A stretch of 44,497 nucleotides of DNA, taken from the NCBI GenBank assembly GCA_002400495.2, contig NVQL02000061.1, forward strand, positions 1-44,497, in the 5' to 3' direction. Position numbers and translations under genes: made by a program. The DNA is from Alphaproteobacteria bacterium (GTDB taxonomy: Bacteria > Pseudomonadota > Alphaproteobacteria > Rhizobiales > OSC116). The notes beneath the pieces are model-generated. The model searched no databases and was not told the DNA's origin. It saw only the letters and a list, made by a program, of their open reading frames with translations. Position 1 is the stretch's first letter; every line of letters starts with the position of its first letter. Of the stretch, positions 26,116 through 35,073 are shown piece by piece.

Positions 26116-27051
26116 ATGAAAAAATTTAAATTTGAAACTATATGCATTATTGGCTTAGGCTTATTGGGCAGCTCGTTGACGCGGGTGATAAAAGAACGTG
26201 ATATTGCTGCTAAATTGGTTGGCTATGATATTAGTGAAGATGTGCGTAAACGCGCCGTTGAAATTAAGCTTTGTGATGTGATTGCTGATGATGCCGCCAC
26301 GGCGGTTAAAGATGTTGATTTGGTGATATTGGCGGTGCCTGTTGGGGTTTATGCTGAGGTGGCTAAGAGCTTTTTGGGTGCGATGAAAAAAGGCGCTATA
26401 TTGAGCGATGTTGGCTCGGTAAAGGCTGCGGTGATTGCGCAGGTTGAGCCGCTTTTAACGGCTGAAATGGGCATTCATTTTATTCCTGCTCATCCGATTG
26501 CGGGTACTGAGCAATCGGGGCCTGATGCGGGTTTTGCTAGCTTGTTTGACAGTCGTTGGACGGTGATTACGCCGCTTGATGGTGTTGATACTGCTAAGCT
26601 TGAGGAGCTTAAGGGTTTTTGGCTGGCTTGTGGCAGTGACGTTGAGACCATGGATGCAGCGCATCATGATAAAGTGTTGGCGATTACTTCGCATATTCCG
26701 CATTTGATTGCTTATAATATCGTGGGTACGGCGGCGGATGTTGAAGAGGTGACGCAGAGCGAAGTGATTAAATATTCGGCTGGTGGTTTTCGGGATTTTA
26801 CGCGTTTGGCGGCATCTAACCCGACCATGTGGCGCGATATATTTTTGAACAATAAAGACGCAGTGCTTGAAATGCTGGGGCGGTTTACTGAGGATTTGGT
26901 GGCGCTGCAACGCATTATACGCTGGGGTGATGGTGATGCGTTATATGAAGTTTTTGATCGTACGCGTGCCATAAGGAAAGAATTGGTTGAAGCGGGGCAA
27001 GAGACTGACAAACCTAACTTTGGCCGTGACAAACCACCAAGTGAAGATTGA
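26116..27051 (+). CDS. tyrC: Prephenate/arogenate dehydrogenase (TyrA/TyrC)
   Basis: 311 residues. The N-terminal Rossmann motif is IIGLGLLGSSLTRVIKE, followed by the NAD(P)-domain stretch DLVILAVPVGVY. The catalytic-domain signature HPIAGTEQSGPDAG and the helix SHIPHLIAYNIVG are typical of the family. It oxidatively decarboxylates prephenate or arogenate toward tyrosine. It starts six bases after hisC and is followed three bases later by the ChaC-like gene, so the cluster is probably one transcript. Confidence 0.94.
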   Translation: MKKFKFETICIIGLGLLGSSLTRVIKERDIAAKLVGYDISEDVRKRAVEIKLCDVIADDAATAVKDVDLVILAVPVGVYAEVAKSFLGAMKKGAILSDVGSVKAAVIAQVEPLLTAEMGIHFIPAHPIAGTEQSGPDAGFASLFDSRWTVITPLDGVDTAKLEELKGFWLACGSDVETMDAAHHDKVLAITSHIPHLIAYNIVGTAADVEEVTQSEVIKYSAGGFRDFTRLAASNPTMWRDIFLNNKDAVLEMLGRFTEDLVALQRIIRWGDGDALYEVFDRTRAIRKELVEAGQETDKPNFGRDKPPSED

Positions 27052-27054
27052 AAC

Positions 27055-27603
27055 ATGCAGATTGATTTTAGCGACATTGAAGATTTATGGGTATTTGGCT
27101 ATGGCTCGTTAATGTGGCGGCCTGGGTTTGAATATGTCGAAAAAGCGCCTGCTAAATGTGTGGGTTATCAACGCAGCTTTTGTATTTATTCGACCATTTA
27201 TCGGGGCACTCCTGAAAAGGCTGGCTTGGTTTTGGGGCTGGATGAAGGCGGTGAAACTTACGGCATGGCGTTTCGCATTGCGCGCGAGAAACAAACTGAA
27301 GTGATGGAATATTTGCGTGAACGTGAGCAGATAAATGATGTTTATATTGAAGTTTTGCACCCGATGGAAGTTATGGGTCATGGCACGTTAAATGCGATTT
27401 GTTATGTTGCCACCAAAGGCCATGAGCAATATGCCGGTGGTTTGAGTTTGGAAGATCAGGCTAAAATTATCGCGACAGCTTCGGGGAAGATGGGGGCGAA
27501 TAGTGATTATTTGTTTAATAGTTATGAGACCTTGGTTGGGCTTGAGATTTGGGACGAAGAGCTGGCCAAACTAACTGATATGGTGAAGGAAATTCACAAA
27601 TGA
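27055..27603 (+). CDS. Gamma-glutamylcyclotransferase, ChaC type
   Basis: A 182-residue protein with the substrate-binding signature VFGYGSLMWRPGFEY near the N-terminus, characteristic of ChaC enzymes, which cleave glutathione to 5-oxoproline and Cys-Gly. The usual catalytic glutamate is expected in the middle of the fold (around YLREREQI, about residue 84). It is the fourth gene of a run from chorismate mutase and overlaps the DUF1697 gene by four bases. Its relation to aromatic synthesis is probably only positional. Confidence 0.9.
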   Translation: MQIDFSDIEDLWVFGYGSLMWRPGFEYVEKAPAKCVGYQRSFCIYSTIYRGTPEKAGLVLGLDEGGETYGMAFRIAREKQTEVMEYLREREQINDVYIEVLHPMEVMGHGTLNAICYVATKGHEQYAGGLSLEDQAKIIATASGKMGANSDYLFNSYETLVGLEIWDEELAKLTDMVKEIHK

Positions 27604-28127
27604 TGACTTATATTGCTCTGCTGCGGGCGATAAATGTTGGTGGCAATAACCTGATAAAAATGGCAGATTTAAAAGTGATTTGCGGCGAGTTGGGTTTTGA
27701 GAATGTGCGTACTTATATACAGAGCGGTAACGTGGCGTTTGAAAGCGTTGAGACTGACAAAGTTGCAATGGGCGTTAAAATGAGCGAAGCCATTGCGGCC
27801 AGTTATGGGTTTACGCCCCCAGTATTTGTGTTAGATAAGGCAGATTTGCAAGTGGCTCTTGATGGGTTGGATTTGGATTTTGTGGAAGAGAAATTTGTCT
27901 ATTTTTATTTTTTGGAGCAAGCTGCGACGCATGCCAAAATAGACGAGATTGAGGCTTTGTTAAAGCCAGATAATGGGTTTAAATTAGCCGACAAACTGTT
28001 TTATTTGCATTGTGCGGAAGGTGCTGGAAAATCCAAACTTGCAGCTAAGATTGATCGGTTGTTGGGCGTGAAAACCACGGCTCGCAATTTGCGCACGGTT
28101 AAAAAGCTTATCGAACTTGCGGGTTAA
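27600..28127 (+). CDS. DUF1697-family protein
   Basis: A 175-residue protein whose N-terminus (TYIALLRAINVGGNNLIKMADL, then YIQSGNVAFES) is the hallmark of the DUF1697 family. The C-terminus TTARNLRTVKKLIEL also fits. No biochemical function is established for the family. It overlaps the ChaC gene by four bases (ATGA) and is therefore likely co-translated with it. Its stop overlaps the convergent LysE-type gene by four bases. Confidence 0.92.
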   Translation: MMTYIALLRAINVGGNNLIKMADLKVICGELGFENVRTYIQSGNVAFESVETDKVAMGVKMSEAIAASYGFTPPVFVLDKADLQVALDGLDLDFVEEKFVYFYFLEQAATHAKIDEIEALLKPDNGFKLADKLFYLHCAEGAGKSKLAAKIDRLLGVKTTARNLRTVKKLIELAG

Positions 28128-28723
28128 TTGCCTGTCGCCAAATTATACATTAAATACAGCGATAGAAGAATGAGCAGGCCGCCCATGGTGCGGTTGAACA
28201 GTTTGAGATGTTGCGGGTTTTTAAGAATTTGCTGCATTTTACTGCCGACAAATGCCCAAGCGGATAATGAAATTGCGCCGATCACAAAATAAATGACTGC
28301 AAAAATTATGATTTTGCTGGTGTGACCTGTGAGGCCGAAGGCTGAGACAGATGCCAAGCTAACAATCCATGCTTTGGGGTTGAGCCATTGTAAAATAGCG
28401 CCTTGTAAAAAGCCGCGTTTGTTTTGTTGTTTGATGCTGACATCGGGGTCGGATGTGGCGATTTTATAACCGATATAAATGAGAAATGTTGCGCCTAGAT
28501 AACCCAATAACTGCAAAGCCATGCTGTTTTTGAGGTTAATCTCGCTTAAGGCCAAATTTAGGGTGATGAATAAAACCACAAACCCACTGACATTGCCCAA
28601 AATAAACAGGATGGTGTTTTTATAGCCGTGATTGGCGGCGTTTGATAAGGCTACAATGTTGCCTGCGCCGGGAGAAATGGCCATGGTAAAGGCAAAAACC
28701 AGCATGGCGAAATAAATTTGCAT
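28124..28723 (-). CDS. LysE/RhtB-family exporter
   Basis: A 199-residue integral membrane protein with about six helices. The N-terminal MAISPGAGNIVALSNAANHGYKN segment is the signature region of the LysE/RhtB amino-acid exporter superfamily, and GAILQWLNPKAWIVSLASVS is its second conserved block. Substrates are probably amino acids or derivatives; which one is not visible. It is divergent from a LysR regulator gene (28816) that is its most likely controller. Confidence 0.9.
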   Translation of the reverse strand: MQIYFAMLVFAFTMAISPGAGNIVALSNAANHGYKNTILFILGNVSGFVVLFITLNLALSEINLKNSMALQLLGYLGATFLIYIGYKIATSDPDVSIKQQNKRGFLQGAILQWLNPKAWIVSLASVSAFGLTGHTSKIIIFAVIYFVIGAISLSAWAFVGSKMQQILKNPQHLKLFNRTMGGLLILLSLYLMYNLATGN

Positions 28724-28752
28724 ATAATTTCCTATTGTTGATTTGAATTATA

Positions 28753-28766
28753 ATTGCATATGTAAT
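28753..28766. promoter_or_regulatory. Candidate LysR operator between exporter and regulator genes
   Basis: ATTGCATATGTAAT is a near-perfect 14-base dyad (ATT-N-CATATG-N-AAT) in the 92-base region between the divergent exporter and LysR genes. Size and placement fit a LysR recognition site. The link is inferred. Confidence 0.4.
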
Positions 28767-28815
28767 AAATTAAAATATAGTATAATCAAAATTAACTATT
28801 CGAAATTATGATATA

Positions 28816-29700
28816 ATGATTGACCAACTTAAAGCTTTGGCGGTTTTTGCCACCGTGGTGGATAAAGGCAGTTTTAAAGCAGCGGCTTTGGAGTTGAATT
28901 TAACGCCTTCGGTGGTTAGTCATCATATATCTAAATTGGAAAATAAGCTGGGTTTGGCATTGCTATATCGCTCGACGCGGCGTTTATCGCTGACCCATGA
29001 TGGCGATATATTATATCTATCGGCTAAGGCTATGTTGGACGCGCTGGATAGTGGCTTAGATAAGGTAATCGGCACGGGTGAGGTGCTGATCGGTAGCCTA
29101 AAGATCACCATGCCTTCGACTTGTTCGGACAGTTATTTTTTAACTCATATTGCTGATTTTTCGCACGCGCATCCCAAAGTGGATATCGACATTCAATTTA
29201 GTGATTTACACCATAATATCATTGCTGAGGGCATTGATCTTGCCATTCGCATTGGTACTTTGCCTGACAGCCGCTTGATGGTGAAGAAGATTGATATGTT
29301 ACACCCAATTATTATGGCATCACCAGATTATATTGACAAAAGAGGCCTGGATTTGGCGGATATTAGCCATCCGAATGACCTTGCGGATTGGGATTTTATT
29401 GGCATTGCGCAGCGGCCGATGAATAAGATATTTATTTTGGATGATGGCGAAGAATTTGTGTTGGAATATAAGCCAAGCATTGTGGTGGATAATGTAGAGG
29501 CGGCGCAACATTTGGCTTGTAAAGGGCTTGGTATTGCCAGCCCACCAGCTTTTTTGTTTGGCGATAGGTTGCAAAAAGGTGAGCTGGTTTCGTTGTTGCC
29601 GCAGTGGAAAATGAAAGAAGTTCCGGTGCATGCGGTGTGGCCGCCAAATACGCGGAAAAACAGCCTAACCAAGAGATTGGTTGAATTTTTAACCAAATGA
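28816..29700 (+). CDS. LysR-family transcriptional regulator
   Basis: 294 residues. The N-terminal helix-turn-helix contains GSFKAAALELNLTPSVVSHHISKLE, and the body is the LysR effector-binding domain (about 90-290), ending with LTKRLVEFL. It is divergent from the LysE/RhtB exporter and probably controls it. Its last 12 bases overlap the end of the convergent LysR gene at 29689. Confidence 0.92.
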   Translation: MIDQLKALAVFATVVDKGSFKAAALELNLTPSVVSHHISKLENKLGLALLYRSTRRLSLTHDGDILYLSAKAMLDALDSGLDKVIGTGEVLIGSLKITMPSTCSDSYFLTHIADFSHAHPKVDIDIQFSDLHHNIIAEGIDLAIRIGTLPDSRLMVKKIDMLHPIIMASPDYIDKRGLDLADISHPNDLADWDFIGIAQRPMNKIFILDDGEEFVLEYKPSIVVDNVEAAQHLACKGLGIASPPAFLFGDRLQKGELVSLLPQWKMKEVPVHAVWPPNTRKNSLTKRLVEFLTK

Positions 29701-30570
29701 TTTGGCCAAAGTTTGCCATAAATATGTGCTGACGGGCCCGAGGATTTTTTTCTTTATGGCGTAATATTCAATGTCTATTCTGTTTTCATTGCCTTCGGGG
29801 GTGATGATGACCAAATTGCCGTTATCTAACTCGGTTTGCATCATATATTCGGGTAATTTACCCCAACCCAAATCATTGACAATGAGCTGTTTTTTGGTGG
29901 CAAAATCATTAACATAATATTTGCGTTGGCCATCTAATACCCCGAATTCAAAACCTTTGGTCAGGCTGCCTGAATCTTGCAACATGATGAGATATTCGGA
30001 TTTAAGTTGCTTTACTGATGTGAGGTTTGCATGGCGTCGCAATATATTGGGGTTGGCGACGGTGATGAGCGATTGGACATTTAAATATAGATAATCGAGC
30101 GGTTGGCGCTTAATCAAAGCGCTTTCTTTTAAGCTGATGGCGATGTCAACTTCGTCATTGATTAAGCGATTAAATGCACCTGTCAGATATTCTTGACGGA
30201 TGATCAGGCTGGTATGAGGGAATTTTTGTTGAATTTTGGCAAATATTGGGGTTAATTGAGCTGAATCGAACGCGCCGTCAATGGCGATGCTAACCTCGGA
30301 CTCGTTGCCTTGGGATAAATGGGTGGTGACTTGTTGTAATATGTCTGCTTCGGCCAAGATGCGCTTGGCATGGCTATAGATTTGTTTGCCCTCGGGGGTG
30401 AGTTTAAGCCTATATTCGCTACGATCTAAGATATTGATTTGTAGCTGTATTTCGAGCTGTTTTAAACCTTTACTGATGGCAGGTTGGGTTTTGTTGAGTT
30501 TTTGGCTGGCAGCTTGTACATTGCCAAGATCAATGACAGTGGTGAGCATGAGTAGTTGATCGAGCGTCAT
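29689..30570 (-). CDS. LysR-family transcriptional regulator
   Basis: 293 residues from the preferred ATG at 30570 (MTLDQLLMLTTVID); an in-frame ATG at 30585 would add five residues. The helix-turn-helix shows NVQAASQKLNKTQPAISKGL followed by KQLE. The C-terminal effector domain is of usual length. It is divergent from the DoxX-like gene at 30672, and a strong 9-bp inverted repeat lies between them. It overlaps the end of the other LysR gene by 12 bases. Confidence 0.92.
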   Translation of the reverse strand: MTLDQLLMLTTVIDLGNVQAASQKLNKTQPAISKGLKQLEIQLQINILDRSEYRLKLTPEGKQIYSHAKRILAEADILQQVTTHLSQGNESEVSIAIDGAFDSAQLTPIFAKIQQKFPHTSLIIRQEYLTGAFNRLINDEVDIAISLKESALIKRQPLDYLYLNVQSLITVANPNILRRHANLTSVKQLKSEYLIMLQDSGSLTKGFEFGVLDGQRKYYVNDFATKKQLIVNDLGWGKLPEYMMQTELDNGNLVIITPEGNENRIDIEYYAIKKKILGPVSTYLWQTLAKSFG

Positions 30571-30610
30571 TATTATATAACCCATAGTTATGATGTTTAT
30601 TAAAATATAT

Positions 30611-30643
30611 CACTATAATTTATGAAAATAGCTGATTATAGTG
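30611..30643. promoter_or_regulatory. Long-spaced inverted repeat between LysR and DoxX-like genes
   Basis: CACTATAAT (30611-30619) and ATTATAGTG (30635-30643) are perfect 9-base inverted arms separated by 15 bases, in the 101-base divergent region. This is a good candidate operator for the LysR protein encoded next to it. Confidence 0.55.
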
Positions 30644-30671
30644 TGAGAATCAAATCAATTAAGGATTGAAA

Positions 30672-31028
30672 ATGGAAAATGTAAAAAAATACGGTTTTTT
30701 GGCCATGATGGCGCTGACGACATTTGCGTTTGTGGCGGCGGGTGGTATGAAATTATCGGGTTCTGAGCAAATGCATGCCTCATTTGGCATGATGGGTTTG
30801 CCGATATGGTTTGGCTATTTTATTGGCGCTTGTGAAATTGCGGGCGGCATTGGCATTTGGGTGCGTAAAGTGGCTGGTTTGGCTGCGGCTGGTCTGTTTA
30901 TCATTATGGCGGGCGCGATTTATTTCCATGTGAATTACACACCACTTTCGATGGCAGTACCTGCATTGGTATTGGCGATATTTGCGGCGATTATATTTGT
31001 AAAACGTCGTAAAGATATTTTGAAATAA
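30672..31028 (+). CDS. DoxX-like small membrane protein
   Basis: 118 residues with four hydrophobic helices. The pattern AAGGMKLSGSEQMHASFGMMGLP, then FIGACEIAGGIGIW and GAIYFHV, is that of the DoxX/DoxX-like family. Some relatives take part in quinone or thiosulfate redox processes, but most are uncharacterised. AAGG lies seven bases before the ATG at 30672. A strong terminator follows, so it is a single-gene unit, probably controlled by the divergent LysR protein. Confidence 0.85.
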   Translation: MENVKKYGFLAMMALTTFAFVAAGGMKLSGSEQMHASFGMMGLPIWFGYFIGACEIAGGIGIWVRKVAGLAAAGLFIIMAGAIYFHVNYTPLSMAVPALVLAIFAAIIFVKRRKDILK

Positions 31029-31036
31029 TCTGTTAA

Positions 31037-31070
31037 AAAAAGCGCTCAGAAATTAATCTGGGCGCTTTTT
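31037..31070. terminator. Bidirectional intrinsic terminator
   Basis: AAAAAGCGCTCAGA (31037-31050) pairs over 14 positions (one G-T wobble) with TCTGGGCGCTTTTT (31057-31070) around the loop AATTAA. A-rich and T-rich flanks let it serve both the DoxX-like gene and the convergent gloA. Confidence 0.92.
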
Positions 31071-31086
31071 CATTTTGTGTGGTGGC

Positions 31087-31503
31087 TTACCAACTGCCAA
31101 CATTCTCATAATTAGCCCATTTTTCGGGCACTTCCATTGAATCACCATTTTGCAGCACTTCGATTGAAATGCCATCGGGTGATTTTACAAATGCCATATG
31201 GCCATCGCGCGGTGGGCGCAAGATTGTGTGGCCTTCAGCTTCGCAACGGTCGCAAGTTTCCATGATGTTTGCAACACCAATGGCAATATGACCGAATGAT
31301 TTGCCATCGCCATAAGCCTCTGTTTCATCCCAGTTATGAGTTAACTCAACCAGAAATTCTGATTTGCCATCGCCGATGAAAATGAGCGTGAAACGACCCC
31401 CTTCATTATCGTGACGGCGGACTTCTTTTAGGCCAAAGATTTCGTAAAATTTTAGTGATTTTTCGACGTCTAAAACCCGTACCATTAAATGTAATAAGTT
31501 CAT
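31087..31503 (-). CDS. gloA: Lactoylglutathione lyase (glyoxalase I) GloA
   Basis: A 138-residue VOC-fold metalloenzyme that converts the methylglyoxal-glutathione hemithioacetal to S-lactoylglutathione. The sequence starts MNLLHLMVRVLDVEKSLKFY, with likely metal ligands H5, the glutamate in FLVELTHNW, the histidine in FGHIAIGV and the glutamate in ISIEVLQ. AAGGGG precedes the start. The second enzyme of the pathway, GloB, is encoded at 20633. Its 3' end faces the shared terminator. Confidence 0.93.
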   Translation of the reverse strand: MNLLHLMVRVLDVEKSLKFYEIFGLKEVRRHDNEGGRFTLIFIGDGKSEFLVELTHNWDETEAYGDGKSFGHIAIGVANIMETCDRCEAEGHTILRPPRDGHMAFVKSPDGISIEVLQNGDSMEVPEKWANYENVGSW

Positions 31504-31543
31504 TTTTTACCCCTTTATAGTTGTTATACTGTCTATATTAACG

Positions 31544-32593
31544 TTATTCTTGGTAATTTTGCAAATTGTTTATGTGGTTTTGTAAAATTTCAACCAATGG
31601 CCACATGCCTTTGGCGTTATTGGATAGGATGGTGATTTGGTGTTTTGAGGCTTGCCAATAATCACTGAAGGTACTGACCCCCGCATCGCCGCCAATTAGC
31701 AAATATCTATTGGTGTTTTTGGCTTGTTGGTTGATGTATATGCCTAAACCATAATGTTTTGTTTGGTCGTCAGGGCTTCTTGAGACATGCGGATGGATGA
31801 TGTTATTGATGATTGATTGTAAGACGATTTTGCCTGCCCAGAAGCCTTGCCATAATTTATTTAAATCTGCAATATTTGAATAGATGCCACCATCTGATGC
31901 GCCAATGAAGGGCAGTGCGTTTTGATTGGTTTGGTATGTGTTATCTGGTTGTTCGATATAGCCAATAGCGGTGTTTGGTGGCAATGCGTCAAAAGCATAA
32001 AAGCCTGTATTGTGCATGTTAAGCGGGGTGAGAATCTCGGTTTGGATGACGTGGGAAAATAGGTTGTTAGAGAGCGTTTCAAGCGCAATGCCGAGTAATA
32101 TATAGCCGCTATTGTTATAGTGGAATTTTTCGCCTGCCTTAAACTCTATGGGCAGATTGGGTAGGATGGGAATGTAATCTGTTGGTCGGCGTAAATCATG
32201 CCAGGGGATTGAGAGGTTAAATGTGCCATCATCTGCTATTAAATCTTCATTATAGTAATCGGGTATGCCAGATGTATGGGTGAGCAGGTGCCTAAATGTG
32301 GCGGTTTTGGCATAGTTGGGCAGGGCTATGTTTATGGCATCGCCTAGTTGTGTATCGAGGTTGATGATGCCGCGTTCGACATATTTTAATACGACTAAGG
32401 CGGTGAAGAATTTGGTGATGGAGGCGAGGCCAAATTTGGTGTCTATATTGTTGGGTTGCTGTTTATTGCGGTCGGCATGGGATGCGCAAAAATTAAAGAT
32501 TTTCTGGGTGTTTTGGGCGAGGTTGATCACGCCTGAAAAACCTGTTTCGTTGGCGGAATGAATGATTTGTTGTCGCAGTCTGGCTTGATTCAT
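31544..32593 (-). CDS. Serine hydrolase of the beta-lactamase/penicillin-binding superfamily
   Basis: 349 residues. S58-IT-K61 (FGLASITKFF) is the SxxK nucleophile motif, YNNSGY the Y-x-N motif, and HYGLGIYI a likely third motif near the C-terminus, so this is a class C beta-lactamase/esterase-like fold. No signal peptide is evident, which argues against a true secreted beta-lactamase. Members include esterases and D-amino-peptidases; the substrate is not evident. GGGGAG lies before the start. It is divergent from the gene at 32651. Confidence 0.85.
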   Translation of the reverse strand: MNQARLRQQIIHSANETGFSGVINLAQNTQKIFNFCASHADRNKQQPNNIDTKFGLASITKFFTALVVLKYVERGIINLDTQLGDAINIALPNYAKTATFRHLLTHTSGIPDYYNEDLIADDGTFNLSIPWHDLRRPTDYIPILPNLPIEFKAGEKFHYNNSGYILLGIALETLSNNLFSHVIQTEILTPLNMHNTGFYAFDALPPNTAIGYIEQPDNTYQTNQNALPFIGASDGGIYSNIADLNKLWQGFWAGKIVLQSIINNIIHPHVSRSPDDQTKHYGLGIYINQQAKNTNRYLLIGGDAGVSTFSDYWQASKHQITILSNNAKGMWPLVEILQNHINNLQNYQE

Positions 32594-32650
32594 ATCAATA
32601 TACTCCCCGATAATGTGCTTATACTCAACCTATAATTAAAGGAGAGTGAT

Positions 32651-33496
32651 ATGAAATATATATATATCTTAGGTGGATTGATCTTGGTATTTATGTTTGT
32701 GGTCTATTATTTCACTTATAGTTTTAATGAAATGGTTGATCGTGAAGTGGATGCGGCGTTTGATGCACAAGCTGCTGATGAGGCCAAAATACTGAATGAG
32801 GATATGTTGGTGGGGCTGCCCGCGCCAATTGAAAAATGGTTGCGTGTGGCGGGGGTGGTTGGTAAGCCACTATTACGCAACGGATATTTAAAACAACAGG
32901 CTTGGATGAAGCTAGATGAAAAGCAGGCTGATTGGTATGATGCGCGCGCGGAGCAATTTACGGGCATGAACCCACCGGTATTTATTTGGAAAGTGAATAT
33001 GAAAATGTACCCGTTGGTGAGTGTGGTGGGGCGCGATATTTATGCGGATGGTACGGGGGCAATGCTGATTAAACCACTTGGCTTATTTGCGGCGGTGGAT
33101 GAGCAGGGCAGTGACAAAATTGATGAAGCGGCGATGCATCGGTTTTTAGCGGAATTGGCGTGGTTTCCCTCTGGCGTGTTGAATGAATATATTAGCTGGG
33201 AAGCGATAGATGAGACATCTGCCCGCGCGACTATGGAATATAAAGGCATTAAAGCATCTGGGGTGTTTAGCTTTGATGAGGCGGGGGATTTGAAAGGCTT
33301 TAGCGCCATGCGTTATAGGGAGCTGGATGCGGATGCTGTGCGCAAAACTTGGGTGGTTGAAGTGGTGAATACCAGCGAAATGGACGGGGTGCGGCTGGCT
33401 AGCGAAATGACCCTAACCGCCGATGGCTTTTTGTGGCTGAAGTTGAAATTACTGGATGTTGAATATAATGTTGATCAGCTGCCGATGGGTGGCTAA
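32651..33496 (+). CDS. Membrane-anchored protein of an uncharacterised family (DUF6544-like)
   Basis: 281 residues with an N-terminal membrane helix (about 3-23) and a long soluble domain. Motifs include LPAPIEKWLRVAGVVGKP, PPVFIWKVNM, DIYADGTGAM and LAELAWFPSGVL. I believe this matches the DUF6544 family, but the family number is from memory. Orientation suggests the domain is periplasmic. Function is unknown. AAAGGAG precedes the ATG, and it is 33 bases upstream of a VOC-family gene, probably in one transcript. Confidence 0.75.
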   Translation: MKYIYILGGLILVFMFVVYYFTYSFNEMVDREVDAAFDAQAADEAKILNEDMLVGLPAPIEKWLRVAGVVGKPLLRNGYLKQQAWMKLDEKQADWYDARAEQFTGMNPPVFIWKVNMKMYPLVSVVGRDIYADGTGAMLIKPLGLFAAVDEQGSDKIDEAAMHRFLAELAWFPSGVLNEYISWEAIDETSARATMEYKGIKASGVFSFDEAGDLKGFSAMRYRELDADAVRKTWVVEVVNTSEMDGVRLASEMTLTADGFLWLKLKLLDVEYNVDQLPMGG

Positions 33497-33529
33497 TCTG
33501 ATGTTAATGTAATTATTGAGGGGTGGGTT

Positions 33530-33910
33530 ATGAAACCAACATTTGAAATTGCGGTGCATGGCATTGTTTTGGGTACTGAGAAATATGACGAATGTGTGGA
33601 ATTTTACCGCGACATTATTGGCTTGCCCGTTTGGTATGACAAGGGGCATTTGATATGTTTGCGGTTTGGTGATGGTTATTTGATGATTGAAACGGGCGGT
33701 TTTGCGCATGAGGGGGTGAAGCCTAATGATGACAACCCAACTATGTTGCGGTTTAATGTTGTGGATGTAAAAGCTGCATCTGATGCGTTGATCGCACGTG
33801 GGGTGGATGTTGAATATAAGAAATTTGACTGGGGTGAAGTGGGCACATTTTGCGACCCTGACGGCAATAAATGCGAGTTAAAAGACGCGACTGATCCGTA
33901 TTTTAATTAA
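33530..33910 (+). CDS. VOC-family (glyoxalase/dioxygenase-like) protein
   Basis: 126 residues of a VOC fold: an N-terminal beta-alpha-beta unit (EIAVHGIVLGTEKYDECVEFY) and a second half ending FCDPDGNKCELKDA, the usual last strand with a metal-binding glutamate. Possible roles range from glyoxalase-like to resistance or dioxygenase functions. GAGGGG lies before the ATG. A clean terminator follows directly. Confidence 0.85.
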   Translation: MKPTFEIAVHGIVLGTEKYDECVEFYRDIIGLPVWYDKGHLICLRFGDGYLMIETGGFAHEGVKPNDDNPTMLRFNVVDVKAASDALIARGVDVEYKKFDWGEVGTFCDPDGNKCELKDATDPYFN

Positions 33911-33911
33911 A

Positions 33912-33940
33912 AAAACCCCATTCGATGGGAATGGGGTTTT
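33912..33940. terminator. Bidirectional intrinsic terminator
   Basis: AAAACCCCATTC (33912-33923) and GAATGGGGTTTT (33929-33940) form a perfect 12-bp stem with a 5-base loop. It separates the convergent VOC gene and ald. Confidence 0.93.
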
Positions 33941-33948
33941 GTGTTATG

Positions 33949-35073
33949 TTAAGCGTCAGCTTTTAGCAGTTCGGTTGGGGTGTGATATTCATAACCCAGA
34001 TCATCGGCTACGGCTTTATAGGTGATTTTGCCTTTATAGACGTTAAGGCCTGCGCGTAGATGTTTGTCATCTAATAATGCTTGTTTATAGCCTTTATCGG
34101 CCAAGGTGAGGGCGAAGCCTAATGTGGCGTTGTTTAGGGCGAAAGTGGATGTGCGCGCTACGCCGCCCGGCATGTTGGCCACGCAATAATGCACAACTTC
34201 GTCGACAATATATGTCGGGTCGGCATGGGTTGTGGCTTTTGAGGTTTCGAAGCAACCGCCTTGGTCGATGGCTACATCAACAAGCACACTGCCTGCACGC
34301 ATGCGGCTGATCATGTCTCTGGTGACTAATTTAGGCGCTGCGGCACCCGGGATGAGCACGGCACCGATGACCACATCGGCATCTAAAACATATTGTTCTA
34401 GATTGTCGTGGGTTGAGTAGATGCAGTTGATTGTGCCGCGGAAAATATCGTCTAGTTCACGCAAGCGGTCTAATGAACGGTCTAGCACGGTGACGTTGGC
34501 GCCCATGCCGACGGCCATTTTTACGGCATTGGTGCCGACCACACCGCCGCCGATGACGGTGACGTTAGCTGGTGCTACGCCTGGTACGCCGCCGAGCAAT
34601 AGGCCGTTACCTGCTTGGGCTTTTTCGAGGCAATGAGCGGCTGCTTGGATGGACATTCGGCCCGCCACTTCGCTCATTGGGGCAAGTAGTGGTAATGTGC
34701 CATTATCGGCGGTTACGGTTTCGTATGCGATGGCCACGCAGCCAGACGCGATTAGTAATTTTGTTTGCTCTGGATCGGGTGCTAGGTGCAAATATGTGTA
34801 GAGCAATTGGCCGGGGCGCAACATTTTGCATTCGTTGGCTTGGGGTTCTTTGACTTTGACAATCATTTCGGCGGTGGCGAAAATTTCTTCGGCGGTGTCG
34901 ATGATTTTGGCGCCGATATTTGTGTAATCTTGATCGGTAAAGCCAATGCCCATGCCTGCATCTTTTTGCACAATCACTTGGTGACCATGATTGATTAGCT
35001 CACGCACGCTGCCTGGTATCAGGCCGACACGATATTCGTGGTTTTTAATTTCTTTAGGGACGCCAATTAACAT
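33949..35073 (-). CDS. ald: Alanine dehydrogenase
   Basis: A 374-residue NAD-dependent enzyme that interconverts L-alanine with pyruvate and ammonia. Active-site residues R15, K75 (VKVKEPQ) and H96 (YLHLAPD) are in place, and the NAD fold shows [25 protein letters not shown] precedes the start. The start overlaps the end of the upstream class III aminotransferase gene by seven bases, so the two are coupled: a pyruvate-using transaminase would make alanine, and this enzyme would recycle it to pyruvate and release ammonia. Confidence 0.96.
   Translation of the reverse strand: MLIGVPKEIKNHEYRVGLIPGSVRELINHGHQVIVQKDAGMGIGFTDQDYTNIGAKIIDTAEEIFATAEMIVKVKEPQANECKMLRPGQLLYTYLHLAPDPEQTKLLIASGCVAIAYETVTADNGTLPLLAPMSEVAGRMSIQAAAHCLEKAQAGNGLLLGGVPGVAPANVTVIGGGVVGTNAVKMAVGMGANVTVLDRSLDRLRELDDIFRGTINCIYSTHDNLEQYVLDADVVIGAVLIPGAAAPKLVTRDMISRMRAGSVLVDVAIDQGGCFETSKATTHADPTYIVDEVVHYCVANMPGGVARTSTFALNNATLGFALTLADKGYKQALLDDKHLRAGLNVYKGKITYKAVADDLGYEYHTPTELLKADA

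Noticed and set aside
31544-32593. Calling the serine hydrolase a beta-lactamase resistance gene
   Set aside because: The fold motifs are present, but there is no export signal, and this superfamily is mostly esterases and peptidases.
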